Source of the DNA: Vitreoscilla massiliensis
GTDB taxonomy: Bacteria; Pseudomonadota; Gammaproteobacteria; Burkholderiales; Neisseriaceae
Length of the DNA stretch: 64,000 nucleotides
Reading direction: 5' to 3'
NCBI RefSeq assembly: GCF_001457815.1
Contig: NZ_LN898221.1
Location: forward strand, 949,053 to 1,013,052
In this document: positions 8,184 to 15,859 of the stretch, one piece after another
Numbering within the stretch: the first letter of the stretch is position 1
Layout of the letters: every line of letters starts with the position of its first letter
Position numbers and translations under genes: made by a program
The notes under the pieces: model-generated
What the model was told of the DNA's origin: nothing
Database searches by the model: none
Seen by the model: the letters and a program-made list of their open reading frames with translations, nothing else

Positions 8184-9257
8184 TCATGACTTTTTCGGTC
8201 GCCGCCAAATAAACCCATCCAACACATAATGCGTCAATTGCGGCAAGGCCAGCAGTGGCACGGCCAGCCACAGCCAATGGGTATCGAGCAGAAATTCATC
8301 GCTCAAGTGTTCGCCCCACACCGCCAATTCCCACAGCGTTTCTTCCAGCACCGCCAAACCCAATAACACCGCCACATACACGACCAAGCCTTGCCATGAA
8401 CACAACTTGCCTAACAAGGTGAATTCACGTGCTTTGCCGCTGATGTCGGTGAAATACACCAAAGCCATATAGGGCACGCCATGCGACACCACATTCAATA
8501 AGGTGAAAATCAGCGGATGGTTGAAATAGACGATGCCCACATACCAAGACACATACGTTCCCAGCACAATGAGGTTCTTGGGTAAGTTAAAAATGCGGCC
8601 TGTTAACCATTGCCACATTACCCACGCAAGATACACCGCCATAATGGCAAGATACGCAACCGTCAGCACGGGCAATACCGCCAGACTGAACACGCGCACA
8701 AACTCATTGTCGACAAACCACACAAATTGCCTATCGGCGCTGATCATCCAATACAGCATCGGGTATAAGGTGGCGCTGTAGATGGCCACGGCATCAATCG
8801 CCGTGCCCAGTCTGGTTTTGGTTTCAAAACGCGCATACAGGCGCAGCAAGCCCCATTGCTGCCGAATAAAATGAAACACTGCCACATAGGCCAGCACCGA
8901 CCAAAACACCGCACTGCCAGCTTGATACAGCAACACACTCGCCAACAAACACAGCAGCGGTATTGCCAACAACAGCCGCCGCTGCCGCGCCCATGCCTGA
9001 GGCAACAAATAACTGCGAAAAATCGACGCATACACATGCGCCACATCAATCATCACGATCAAAATCAGCCACGTCCACCACGCATAGCGCATTTCTAATG
9101 CAGCCAATTGCGAGTTAAACAGCAGCGCTATGGCCACCACCACAAACGGCGGCAACAGCAACCACAAGTCTTTGCGTGCAGAAGCCACCCATGGCTGCGT
9201 TACAGCCGCAGTGTTTGTCGCGGCATGCAGTGCTGGTTGGACTTGATGTAGCGGCAT
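8184..9257 (-). CDS. polytopic membrane protein with conserved-looking His motifs
   Basis: 357 aa from the ATG at 9257, which is preceded by AAGGAG at the right spacing; an earlier in-frame codon lacks a site. About nine hydrophobic segments span most of the protein. Histidine/arginine motifs lie at membrane borders (VFHFIRQQWGLLRLYARFE, VVSHGVPYMALVYF, LTHYVLDGFIWRRPKKS). Together these resemble uncharacterised integral membrane proteins with possible metal- or haem-binding histidines. I cannot name the family. The N-terminal 30 residues are cytoplasmic and low in complexity. It carries one DUS-like variant (GCGGCCTGTTAA). Stands alone on the minus strand. Confidence 0.7.
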   Translation of the reverse strand: MPLHQVQPALHAATNTAAVTQPWVASARKDLWLLLPPFVVVAIALLFNSQLAALEMRYAWWTWLILIVMIDVAHVYASIFRSYLLPQAWARQRRLLLAIPLLCLLASVLLYQAGSAVFWSVLAYVAVFHFIRQQWGLLRLYARFETKTRLGTAIDAVAIYSATLYPMLYWMISADRQFVWFVDNEFVRVFSLAVLPVLTVAYLAIMAVYLAWVMWQWLTGRIFNLPKNLIVLGTYVSWYVGIVYFNHPLIFTLLNVVSHGVPYMALVYFTDISGKAREFTLLGKLCSWQGLVVYVAVLLGLAVLEETLWELAVWGEHLSDEFLLDTHWLWLAVPLLALPQLTHYVLDGFIWRRPKKS

Positions 9258-9511
9258 GGCTGTTGGCTCCTTAAAACGGCATCTCAATAACAATATGGGT
9301 GTCGCCTTATTCCTGAGTCACTGCGGCGAGCACAGCCTGACAGCGCGAGATGGACAAGAGGTCAGCTGGCTGCCATTCATCAACAGCAGCCATTTTAGAG
9401 TAACTCAGTGTGACAGCAAGTGCTTGCGCCTGCCCTGACCCAGCTTAAGTCTTGGCATGAAAGCGCGCAGCAAACAGCGTTAAGCCTTATTTAAGCGGCC
9501 TGTAAAACCAT
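9258..9511. other. intergenic region, single DUS copy
   Basis: About 250 bp without a supported gene. One DUS copy at 9495-9505 lies downstream of the glycosyltransferase-like gene, without a partner arm. No clear promoter is seen. Confidence 0.4.
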
Positions 9512-10255
9512 TTAAGCCTGTCTTTGGCGCTTTTTGGCCTTCAGCCAACAACGCACCGCCTTCATTTTGCCCGACACTTTTTCTTTGATGGAAAAGAACG
9601 GTACCCACGACAAACCGGTTTTCCATGGGCTGGGATAACCATGGAAACACACCAAGATGGCATCTTTGGGCGGTACGCCCGTGCCTTTGCCGCTGGCCAA
9701 GGCCGCGTCATAGCCCAACATGGTTGGGGTAGCGATGTCGAGTTTGTAACTGTAAATGCGATTGGGCAGTTCTTGTTGCCATTCTTTCGGTGTGGTAATG
9801 CCACTGAGAAAACCTTGGTCGCCCCATTTTTCTGGCACCACGCATTCGTCCATGTGTTGTTGCGGGTTGGCCATAAAGCTGTCCCACACATATTGTTTAA
9901 TCGAACACGGAATGTACATCAGCGAGGAATTGCATTGGTTTTTGTAAGCCAAGCCCGACAACATGGTGAATTCTTGTGCTTGCAGCAAGGGCGTGATGTC
10001 ACCAGTGATAACGATGTCGATATCGAAATACAGCAAGTCTTGCTTGCCCAAGACCGGATGGTCGGGATTGAACAATTCGATTTTCGACCACCAGCCAGGA
10101 AAATCGTGCAACAACGGCGCGGTTTTGACCCCATCTATGTGAGTGGCATCGGTCAAACACACAGATTCATGGGCTCCAAACTGCTTGTGTATCCACTGTG
10201 CATGTTGGGTAGTGAATTTTTTGCTTTGCTTTAACACGGTTACGATCAGCGCCAC
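9512..10255 (-). CDS. glycosyltransferase-like protein (GT-A fold)
   Basis: 247 aa. LLYFDIDIVITGDITPLL (about 73-90) has the DxD-type acidic motif of GT-A glycosyltransferases; KIELFNPDHP before it and KWGDQGFLSGI and LVCFHGYPSPWK after it fit a nucleotide-sugar-using fold. The C-terminus is strongly basic (KMKAVRCWLKAKKRQRQA), often seen in enzymes that sit on the inner membrane. The start is a GTG at 10255 behind AGAGGCTGT. Acceptor and sugar cannot be inferred. It is a single gene, not part of a polysaccharide cluster, so a role in lipooligosaccharide or protein glycosylation is only a guess. Confidence 0.65.
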   Translation of the reverse strand: MALIVTVLKQSKKFTTQHAQWIHKQFGAHESVCLTDATHIDGVKTAPLLHDFPGWWSKIELFNPDHPVLGKQDLLYFDIDIVITGDITPLLQAQEFTMLSGLAYKNQCNSSLMYIPCSIKQYVWDSFMANPQQHMDECVVPEKWGDQGFLSGITTPKEWQQELPNRIYSYKLDIATPTMLGYDAALASGKGTGVPPKDAILVCFHGYPSPWKTGLSWVPFFSIKEKVSGKMKAVRCWLKAKKRQRQA

Positions 10256-10367
10256 ACAGCCTCTTTTCGGGAATAAAATTGCACAGCCAACATCATGACA
10301 GGCAATGAAATAAACAATTGCATTAATTTTACCCGAATCTCATTTTTTACTCTATGTTCGCCCCCAA

Positions 10368-10401
10368 ATGTTTACAGGCCGCTGTAGCGGCCTGTAAACA
10401 T
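10368..10401. terminator. DUS inverted pair, cores pointing outward
   Basis: A perfect 15-bp inverted repeat with only a 4-nt loop (TGTA). The arm order is reversed relative to most pairs in the window: TTACAGGCCGC comes first (10372-10382) and GCGGCCTGTAA second (10387-10397). It lies 38 bp beyond the stop of lldD and could end its minus-strand transcript. Confidence 0.65.
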
Positions 10402-10438
10402 GAGTGCTTAATGATGGTTATGAATGTTGACGCATTGC

Positions 10439-11581
10439 TTAGCGCAACACACTCGCATCCACTTGCTCGATTTGGGTTTTGCCACACAAAGCCATGGTGG
10501 TATCAAGTTCTTTTTGCAAGATTTGCAACACGCGGGTGACACCGTCTTCGCCATACGCGCCCAAGCCATAATTGTACGCACGACCAATGAGCACGCCTTT
10601 GGCGCCCAAGGCCAAGGCTTTGAGGATGTCTTGGCCTGAACGTATGCCGCTGTCCAGCCACACCTCAGTGTTTTGCCCCACCGCCGCCACGATTTCTGGC
10701 AATACCGAAATCGTCGACGGTGCGCCGTCCAATTGGCGTCCACCGTGATTCGACACCACAATGGCATCGGCACCTGCCACCACCGCGGCGCGCGCATCGT
10801 CCACTTCCATGATGCCTTTGATGACCAATTTGCCGCCCCATTGTTGTTTCACCCACGCCACATCGTCCCACGACAATTGCGGGTCGAACTGCTCCGCTGT
10901 CCACACCGACAAAGAACCAGTATCGCTGATGCCGCTGACGTGACCGACGATATTACCCAATTGATGGCGCTTGGTTTGCGACATTTGGTAACACCATGTT
11001 GGTTTGGTCAACAGATTCAACACGGTTTTGACAGTCGGTTTCGGCGGCGTTGACAAGCCATTTTTGATGTCTTTGTGGCGTTGGCCCATGATTTGCAAAT
11101 CGGCGGTCAAAATCAAGGCCGAGCAACCGACTTTTTTGGCTCGGTCTATCAAACGCTGCATAAATTCGCGGTCGCGCATCATATACAGCTGAAACCACAA
11201 CGGCCGACTGGCACAAGGCGCGACGTCTTCCAATGAACACACGCTCATGGTCGACAAGATAAACGGCACCCCATAACGCGTGGCGGCGCGCGCGGCCAAC
11301 ATCTCACCATCGGCGTGTTGCATGCCAGCCAAACCAGTCGGTGCCAAAGCCACTGGCAAGACCACTTGTTCGCCAAGCATGGTGGTTTGCTGTGAGCGCC
11401 CACTCATGTCGACCAACACTTTTTGGCGCAATAACAGTGTTTGGAAATCGGCCTCGTTGCGGTGGTAAGTGCCTTCGGTATACGAACCTGAGTCGACATA
11501 ATCGACAAACATTTTCGGCACACGGCGGCGGTAAACGCGGCGCATGTCGGCGATACAGGTAATGTGATTGAGATTTTTCAT
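10439..11581 (-). CDS. lldD: FMN-dependent L-lactate dehydrogenase
   Basis: 380 aa, full length for LldD. This membrane-associated flavoenzyme oxidises L-lactate to pyruvate and passes electrons to quinone. The family signature SNHGGRQLDGAPST is present with catalytic His279 and Arg282. YVDSGSYTEGTYHRN near the N-terminus, LAPTGLAGMQHADGE and GVLIGRAYNYGLGAYGEDGV complete the alpha-hydroxy-acid oxidase barrel. The segment around residues 170-230 is the variable loop that in LldD mediates membrane contact. The ATG at 11581 follows AAGAAGAAT. No permease or lldR regulator is adjacent. Confidence 0.93.
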   Translation of the reverse strand: MKNLNHITCIADMRRVYRRRVPKMFVDYVDSGSYTEGTYHRNEADFQTLLLRQKVLVDMSGRSQQTTMLGEQVVLPVALAPTGLAGMQHADGEMLAARAATRYGVPFILSTMSVCSLEDVAPCASRPLWFQLYMMRDREFMQRLIDRAKKVGCSALILTADLQIMGQRHKDIKNGLSTPPKPTVKTVLNLLTKPTWCYQMSQTKRHQLGNIVGHVSGISDTGSLSVWTAEQFDPQLSWDDVAWVKQQWGGKLVIKGIMEVDDARAAVVAGADAIVVSNHGGRQLDGAPSTISVLPEIVAAVGQNTEVWLDSGIRSGQDILKALALGAKGVLIGRAYNYGLGAYGEDGVTRVLQILQKELDTTMALCGKTQIEQVDASVLR

Positions 11582-11606
11582 ATTCTTCTTGAGTGTCGTT
11601 AATTCA

Positions 11607-11646
11607 TTAAAAAAGCGGCCTGTAAGCCATTACAGTACGCTTTTTT
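11607..11646 (-). terminator. DUS-type terminator with a decayed arm
   Basis: The left arm has the exact GCGGCCTGTAA (11615-11625); the right arm has TTACAGTACGC (two changes from TTACAGGCCGC). Flanking A6/T6 extend the stem. It lies downstream of the minus-strand HIT gene. Confidence 0.7.
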
Positions 11647-11764
11647 AAGGCATTTGTTAATGTGTGCTCAATACCCACACTCACACACTCTACCAAAGAT
11701 TATGGGCACACCTGCCACCATTTTTAATGAAGATGGCAGCAACACCCATATTCTTGGCAATAAA

Positions 11765-12193
11765 TCACGCAAATTCAGCCGCTACCGCAACTTTAATTTT
11801 CTCAGCCAAGGCTTTGATTTTGTCCATATCGCCCATTTCGGCCGCGTGTTTGCCCAAGTGGTGGATGTGGGTAGGGATCAAATGAAAATGCACGTGTGGC
11901 ACGGTTTGGCCAGCTGCTTCGCCGCTCAATTGCATCAACACGATGCCTTCCACATTCAGCGCCGCTTTCAAGCCGCGCGCCACTTTTTGCACCGCTTGTA
12001 TGGTGGTGGCAGCAGCATCTGCAGGCAAATCAAGCAAAGTCACCGCCGGTGTTTTCGGAATCACCAGCACATGGCCGTCGGCCTGCGGCATGATGTCCAT
12101 AAACGCCAGCACATTCTCGTCTTCATGCACTTTAAAAGCGGGAATCTCACCGCGCAAAATCTTGGCAAAAATATTGTCGTTATCGTAAGCCAT
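11765..12193 (-). CDS. HIT-family nucleotide hydrolase/transferase
   Basis: 142 aa from the ATG at 12193, which follows AAGGAAGAAC; an upstream in-frame codon at 12208 lies inside that site. The histidine triad is intact in GQTVPHVHFHLIPTH near residue 95-109 (HxHxH followed by hydrophobic residues). N-terminal DNIFAKILRGEIPAFKVHEDENVLAFMDIMPQADGHVLVIPK is the usual HIT core. Family members act on AMP-linked or other nucleotide conjugates (HinT/Fhit/bacterial Hit). The natural substrate of this copy is unknown. Monocistronic. Confidence 0.9.
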   Translation of the reverse strand: MAYDNDNIFAKILRGEIPAFKVHEDENVLAFMDIMPQADGHVLVIPKTPAVTLLDLPADAAATTIQAVQKVARGLKAALNVEGIVLMQLSGEAAGQTVPHVHFHLIPTHIHHLGKHAAEMGDMDKIKALAEKIKVAVAAEFA

Positions 12194-12594
12194 GTTCTTC
12201 CTTTTCAATTCAAAACAATTGGTGCCGCCACCATAGCAAGGCTAAGCCACAGCGGCAAGCCTAAACAAGATGAATTCCGTTTTATGCGGCCTGTAAACCG
12301 AATTGATGACTTCATAAACCTGAATGTAAACACCGAGTTTGGATAAGAAGCAGCTGATGTTTTCTATCACAACTAACAGTGGTTTGTGTCTCTGTATCAG
12401 CATTGGCAGGCCGCATACACAAGATACTTACTCATCCATTTGCTGATTCAACACAATCATAATTGAATGGATTAGCGCCACTGTCATCACGCATGCGCAC
12501 ACTTTGTAACCTGCAAGTGTCGCAGCAATACACCCTAGCACCGTCGCATCATATATTTTCAGTGACTGAGCAAACCACCGTTCCCAAGTATCAA

Positions 12595-12636
12595 TAAGCG
12601 GCCTGTAAAGATTAAAAAACATTTACAGGCCGCTTA
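12595..12636. terminator. DUS inverted pair
   Basis: DUS cores at 12598-12608 and 12623-12633 with flanking TAA/TTA extend the stem. It is isolated between genes, so its transcript is unclear. It may simply be an uptake-signal cluster. Confidence 0.6.
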
Positions 12637-12756
12637 AAACTTAGCTGATGACTTAATCTAAAGCAAACGATGCGCAGCAACACACCGCGAAACGCAATAC
12701 CCTTTCAGCCCTTGTGACCCAATACAATAGCCACAAACAGCGCACTCACGCCAAAA

Positions 12757-12786
12757 AAAACAGCCAGCATCACAGCTGGCTGTTTT
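12757..12786 (-). terminator. rho-independent terminator of the GAPDH gene
   Basis: AAAACAGCCAGC and GCTGGCTGTTTT form a 12-bp stem with a 6-nt loop; on the minus strand it ends in T-rich sequence. It is 22 bp beyond the stop codon. Confidence 0.85.
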
Positions 12787-12808
12787 CTATCTAGTAAGCT
12801 ACTAAGGC

Positions 12809-13837
12809 TTATTTCAATTCAATCACGCTCTCGCCGAACATGGCAGCAGCAGTGCGCAACATTTGGCAGCTAAAGCCCCATTCGTTGTCGTACCAAGCCA
12901 AGACTTTGACCATATTGCCGTTAGACACTTTGGTCAAGGTTGAGTCGAAAGTAGAACCTTCGGTGGTGTGGTTGAAGTCGGTAGACACCAAAGGCAAGGT
13001 GTTGTAACCCAATACGTGTTTCATGCTGCCTTCTGCGGCGGCTTTCACAATCGCATTCACTTCATCCACAGAAGTATCGCGGCCGGCTTCAAACGTCAAG
13101 TCGACCAAAGACACGTTGATGGTCGGTACGCGCACGGCAAAACCGTCCAATTTGCCATTCAAAGCTGGCAATACCAAGCCCACGGCTTTGGCAGCGCCGG
13201 TTTTGGTCGGAATCATGTTTTCAGTGGCAGAACGGGCGCGGCGCAAGTCTTTGTGACGCACATCGGTCAACACTTGGTCGTTGGTGAAGGCGTGGATGGT
13301 GGTCATCAAGCCTTTTTCAATCACCAAAGCGTCGTTCAAGGCTTTGGCCACTGGTGCCAAGCAGTTGGTGGTGCAAGACGCGTTAGACACGACAGTCATT
13401 TCTGGTTTCAACACATCGTGGTTCACGCCGTAAACAATGGTTGCGTCCACATCGGCGCCACCAGGGGCAGAAATCAATACTTTTTTCGCGCCAGCATCAA
13501 TGTGCGCTTGGCATTTTTCTTTGGTGGTGAACGCGCCAGTGCATTCCAATACCAAGTCTACCGCCAAGTCTTTCCATGGCAATTCGGCTGGATTGCGGGT
13601 AGAGAAAAATGGAATCACATCGCCATTGATGACCAAGGCATTGTCTTGATGAGACACTTCTGCACCGAAGCGACCATGGACGGTATCAAATTTGGTCAAG
13701 TGTGCATTGGTCGCCAAGTCGCCAGAAGCATTCACGCCCACCACTTCAAAAACATTGCGCAAATTGTAATCGTAAATGGCACGTAAAACTTGACGGCCGA
13801 TGCGGCCATAACCGTTGATAGCGACTTTAATGGTCAT
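12809..13837 (-). CDS. gap: type I glyceraldehyde-3-phosphate dehydrogenase, cofactor residues of NADP type
   Basis: 342 aa. Catalytic Cys155 lies in SNASCTTNC, with His in TIHAFTNDQ and the substrate loop DLRRARSATENMIPTKTGAAKAV. It reversibly converts glyceraldehyde-3-phosphate and phosphate to 1,3-bisphosphoglycerate. The residues that make most bacterial GapA enzymes NAD-specific are changed: the acidic residue after the second Rossmann strand is absent (VVGVNASGD in place of the usual IND), and the usual Leu-Pro before HKDLRRAR is Val193-Arg194. Both changes are those seen in NADP-accepting (GapB/plastid) enzymes. The gene is monocistronic, with a site (AAGGACGC) before ATG 13837. Confidence 0.9.
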   Translation of the reverse strand: MTIKVAINGYGRIGRQVLRAIYDYNLRNVFEVVGVNASGDLATNAHLTKFDTVHGRFGAEVSHQDNALVINGDVIPFFSTRNPAELPWKDLAVDLVLECTGAFTTKEKCQAHIDAGAKKVLISAPGGADVDATIVYGVNHDVLKPEMTVVSNASCTTNCLAPVAKALNDALVIEKGLMTTIHAFTNDQVLTDVRHKDLRRARSATENMIPTKTGAAKAVGLVLPALNGKLDGFAVRVPTINVSLVDLTFEAGRDTSVDEVNAIVKAAAEGSMKHVLGYNTLPLVSTDFNHTTEGSTFDSTLTKVSNGNMVKVLAWYDNEWGFSCQMLRTAAAMFGESVIELK

Positions 13838-13866
13838 TAGAAGCGTCCTTATGAAATTAGTATGAT

Positions 13867-13902
13867 AAAACGCCGGCGATTATACCAAAATCGTCGGCGT
13901 TT
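13867..13902 (-). terminator. terminator between MAPEG gene and gap
   Basis: AAACGCCGACGA/TCGCCGGCGTTT stem (one mismatch) with a T-run on the minus strand, 15 bp past the MAPEG gene stop. Its loop contains the gap -10 element. Confidence 0.75.
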
Positions 13903-13911
13903 GAGGGTCAA
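13879..13911 (-). promoter_or_regulatory. candidate extended -10 promoter of gap
   Basis: On the minus strand TGGTATAAT (TATAAT at 13884-13879) is a consensus extended -10. A TTGACC lies upstream at 13911-13906, but the 21-bp spacing is too long for a standard -35, so recognition probably rests on the extended -10. It lies inside the loop and stem of the preceding terminator. Confidence 0.55.
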
Positions 13912-13916
13912 ATTGC

Positions 13917-14300
13917 TTAAATTGCTGCAATAAACAAGGCCACAATGCACAACAAACCGCAGACCCATGCCACAGAGCGGAAGCTGGGCATGTCTTTGAT
14001 GTATAAAAATATATAAATCAAGCGACTGAGCACAAACAAAGTTGCCCACAGGTTGATGGCCGTTTGCGACGCCTCGCCCGTGGCATGGGCTATGATGACG
14101 GCGGCAGCAAACGCTGGAAAAATCTCAAACGAATTTTTCTGCGCCGCATCGGCCCGCTTGGCTTCGCCTTGGGTGCTGTGCAAGAAATCTCGCGGATAAT
14201 GGTTGTCGTTGCCGCTGAAGCCGCCGACTTTTTTGGAATAATACGCACACAGCCATGGTAAGAACATGGCGATGACCACACACCAATACGCTAAAGTCAT
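13917..14300 (-). CDS. MAPEG-family membrane protein
   Basis: 127 aa with four hydrophobic segments (about 3-19, 62-75, 83-100, 108-125). The loop between the first two holds YPRDFLHSTQGEAKRADAAQKNSFEIFPAFAAAV, the signature of MAPEG proteins (E, R, N and F of the E-x-R-x2-N-x2-E-x2-P-like motif are visible as KRADAAQKNSFEIFP). Eukaryotic members are glutathione-dependent enzymes; bacterial functions are mostly unknown. The ATG at 14300 follows AAGGAAATAAAT. It lies 26 bp downstream of holA on the same strand and is probably the last gene of the lptE-holA transcript, closed by the terminator at 13867-13902. Confidence 0.85.
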   Translation of the reverse strand: MTLAYWCVVIAMFLPWLCAYYSKKVGGFSGNDNHYPRDFLHSTQGEAKRADAAQKNSFEIFPAFAAAVIIAHATGEASQTAINLWATLFVLSRLIYIFLYIKDMPSFRSVAWVCGLLCIVALFIAAI

Positions 14301-14326
14301 ATTTATTTCCTTGATTTAAAAGGGTT

Positions 14327-15346
14327 TCAGGCCGCTTTGCCTTGGCACAAATCCAATAACAATTGCTCGGTGGTTTGCCATGCCACACCCGCCTCTGCGC
14401 CTTTGATTTGTCTGTCTATGGCCGCACAAGTTTGCAAAGCCGCCAAGGTGTTTTTCACACCGATGCGGCGCAAAGCACGCTCGGCCCAGAAGTATTTATC
14501 GCCCCACAAACGCAGATTGCGGCGTATGGTTTGCTCGCCCTCGCCTTGCGCTTGCATCGCTTTCAAACGCAGCAAAGCGCGCAAATCCTCGCTCACTGCC
14601 CACAACAACAACACCGGCTCATCACCCTCGGCCTGTAAACTCGCACACAAGTGCAATACGCGCTGCGCATTGCCCAGCATCCACGACTGCGCCAAGTCAA
14701 ACACATCAAAGCGCGCCACATCGGCCACCGCTTGCTGTGCTTGTTGCAGGTTGATTTGCCCGCCATCAGGATGGAGCAAGGCCAGCTTGTCGATTTCTTG
14801 CTTGGCGGCGAGCAAATTGCCTTCCACGCGTTCGGCCAAGACATCCAAAGCATCGCGATCTATCTGCAAACCTTGTTGCTGCAAACGCCCCGCAATCCAC
14901 TGCGGCAATTGCTTGGCGCCCACTTCTTTGCATTCCAGCGCCGATGCGGCCTGTAACCATGCTTGAAACCACTTGCTCTTTTGCTGGGTTTTGTCCATGC
15001 CTGGCAACACCAATACCGTCACCGTATCGGGTGAAAACTGAGCAGCAGCCTGTAACAAGGCTTCGCCACCCTCTTTGCCCGGTTTGCCCGTCGGAATGTG
15101 AATTTCAATCAGCTTGCGCTCAGCAAACAAGCCCATGGACTGCGCCGCTTCTTTGAGCAAAGACCAATCGAAATGCCCTTCCACTTGCAATACTTGCTTG
15201 TCGAAATACTCTTGCGCTCGTGCCGCTGCCCGCAGCGCGTCCACCGCTTCGATGCGCAGCAAATCTTCCTCGCCATACACCAAATACGCCGCGGCCAACG
15301 GCTGCTTTAAGGCTTTAAACCAAGCAACGTCTTGCATCAATGGCAT
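14327..15346 (-). CDS. holA: DNA polymerase III subunit delta
   Basis: 339 aa, normal length for HolA. Delta opens the beta sliding clamp as part of the clamp loader. Seen: YLVYGEEDLLRIEAVDALR (N-terminal), the clamp-opening helix region MGLFAERKLIEIHIP, VLVLPGMDKTQQKSKWFQAW, and the helical C-terminal collar domain ending WQTTEQLLLDLCQGKAA. Its ATG overlaps the lptE stop by one base (TAATG), so the two are translationally coupled. It carries one exact DUS (14946-14956) and several one-base variants in frame. Confidence 0.92.
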   Translation of the reverse strand: MPLMQDVAWFKALKQPLAAAYLVYGEEDLLRIEAVDALRAAARAQEYFDKQVLQVEGHFDWSLLKEAAQSMGLFAERKLIEIHIPTGKPGKEGGEALLQAAAQFSPDTVTVLVLPGMDKTQQKSKWFQAWLQAASALECKEVGAKQLPQWIAGRLQQQGLQIDRDALDVLAERVEGNLLAAKQEIDKLALLHPDGGQINLQQAQQAVADVARFDVFDLAQSWMLGNAQRVLHLCASLQAEGDEPVLLLWAVSEDLRALLRLKAMQAQGEGEQTIRRNLRLWGDKYFWAERALRRIGVKNTLAALQTCAAIDRQIKGAEAGVAWQTTEQLLLDLCQGKAA

Positions 15347-15846
15347 TATTGGCGCGCCTTCAAATCCGCCGCATTCATCATTGCAATGCGCAAAATCAAT
15401 TGCGCCGCCGCATCATTGCGCATGTCGCTCCACAAACGCGCCTCTTCGTCTTCTTTACCCAAGACTTCGTTATCGGAATAATCCATGAAGCGGCGTACTT
15501 GTACGTGCAAAGGTTCAGAGACTTTCATGCCTTGGTGCTCCACCTGCACCACCACATCCAAAGTCATCAAATACTCGGTCACCGAGCCTTCCAAATTGAT
15601 GGATTGGGTGCGCTTGTCACCATTGACACTCAACACACGCAAAATGGCTTCCGATTGGGCGGCATCGACCACTTCCACATTTTGACGGCGTTTCAATTCG
15701 TATTTCAACGCGTTTTTCATGCTGCTTGCGTCTTCGATGGCCCAACGGTGATAAGGCAAAAGAGTGTCGGTTAAGCCGGTGCCACGCAGTTGAAAACCGC
15801 AAGCGCTTAATAACAACAGACAACTGAGCCACAGCCATTTTTTCAT
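15346..15846 (-). CDS. lptE: LPS-assembly lipoprotein LptE
   Basis: 166 aa lipoprotein: the signal peptide MKKWLWLSCLLLLSAC ends in a lipobox (LSAC, Cys16), followed by GFQLRGTG, the characteristic LptE start. LptE plugs the LptD beta-barrel in the outer membrane and helps insert lipopolysaccharide. The rest is the two-helix/beta-sandwich fold (…DASSMKNALKYELKRRQNVEVVD…). It sits 13 bp after gatB and overlaps holA by one base. In many betaproteobacteria lptE and holA follow leuS; here gatB takes that place. Confidence 0.9.
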   Translation of the reverse strand: MKKWLWLSCLLLLSACGFQLRGTGLTDTLLPYHRWAIEDASSMKNALKYELKRRQNVEVVDAAQSEAILRVLSVNGDKRTQSINLEGSVTEYLMTLDVVVQVEHQGMKVSEPLHVQVRRFMDYSDNEVLGKEDEEARLWSDMRNDAAAQLILRIAMMNAADLKARQ

Positions 15847-15859
15847 GCGTTTGTCCTTT

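Larger units (their letters stand above)
12194..12808. other. 615-bp intergenic region
   Basis: Holds a single DUS at 12286-12296, a DUS inverted pair at 12595-12636, and the gap terminator at 12757-12786. A 64-codon hydrophobic frame (12428-12622, minus) overlaps the DUS pair and lacks a ribosome-binding site; I do not accept it as a gene. Otherwise I see nothing. Confidence 0.45.

Noticed and set aside
12428..12622. 64-codon hydrophobic reading frame on the minus strand
   Set aside because: Its start lies within a DUS inverted pair, no ribosome-binding site precedes it, and composition is not convincing.
12968..13786. 272-codon open frame antisense to gap
   Set aside because: Same codon-bias shadow effect; gap is certain on the minus strand.
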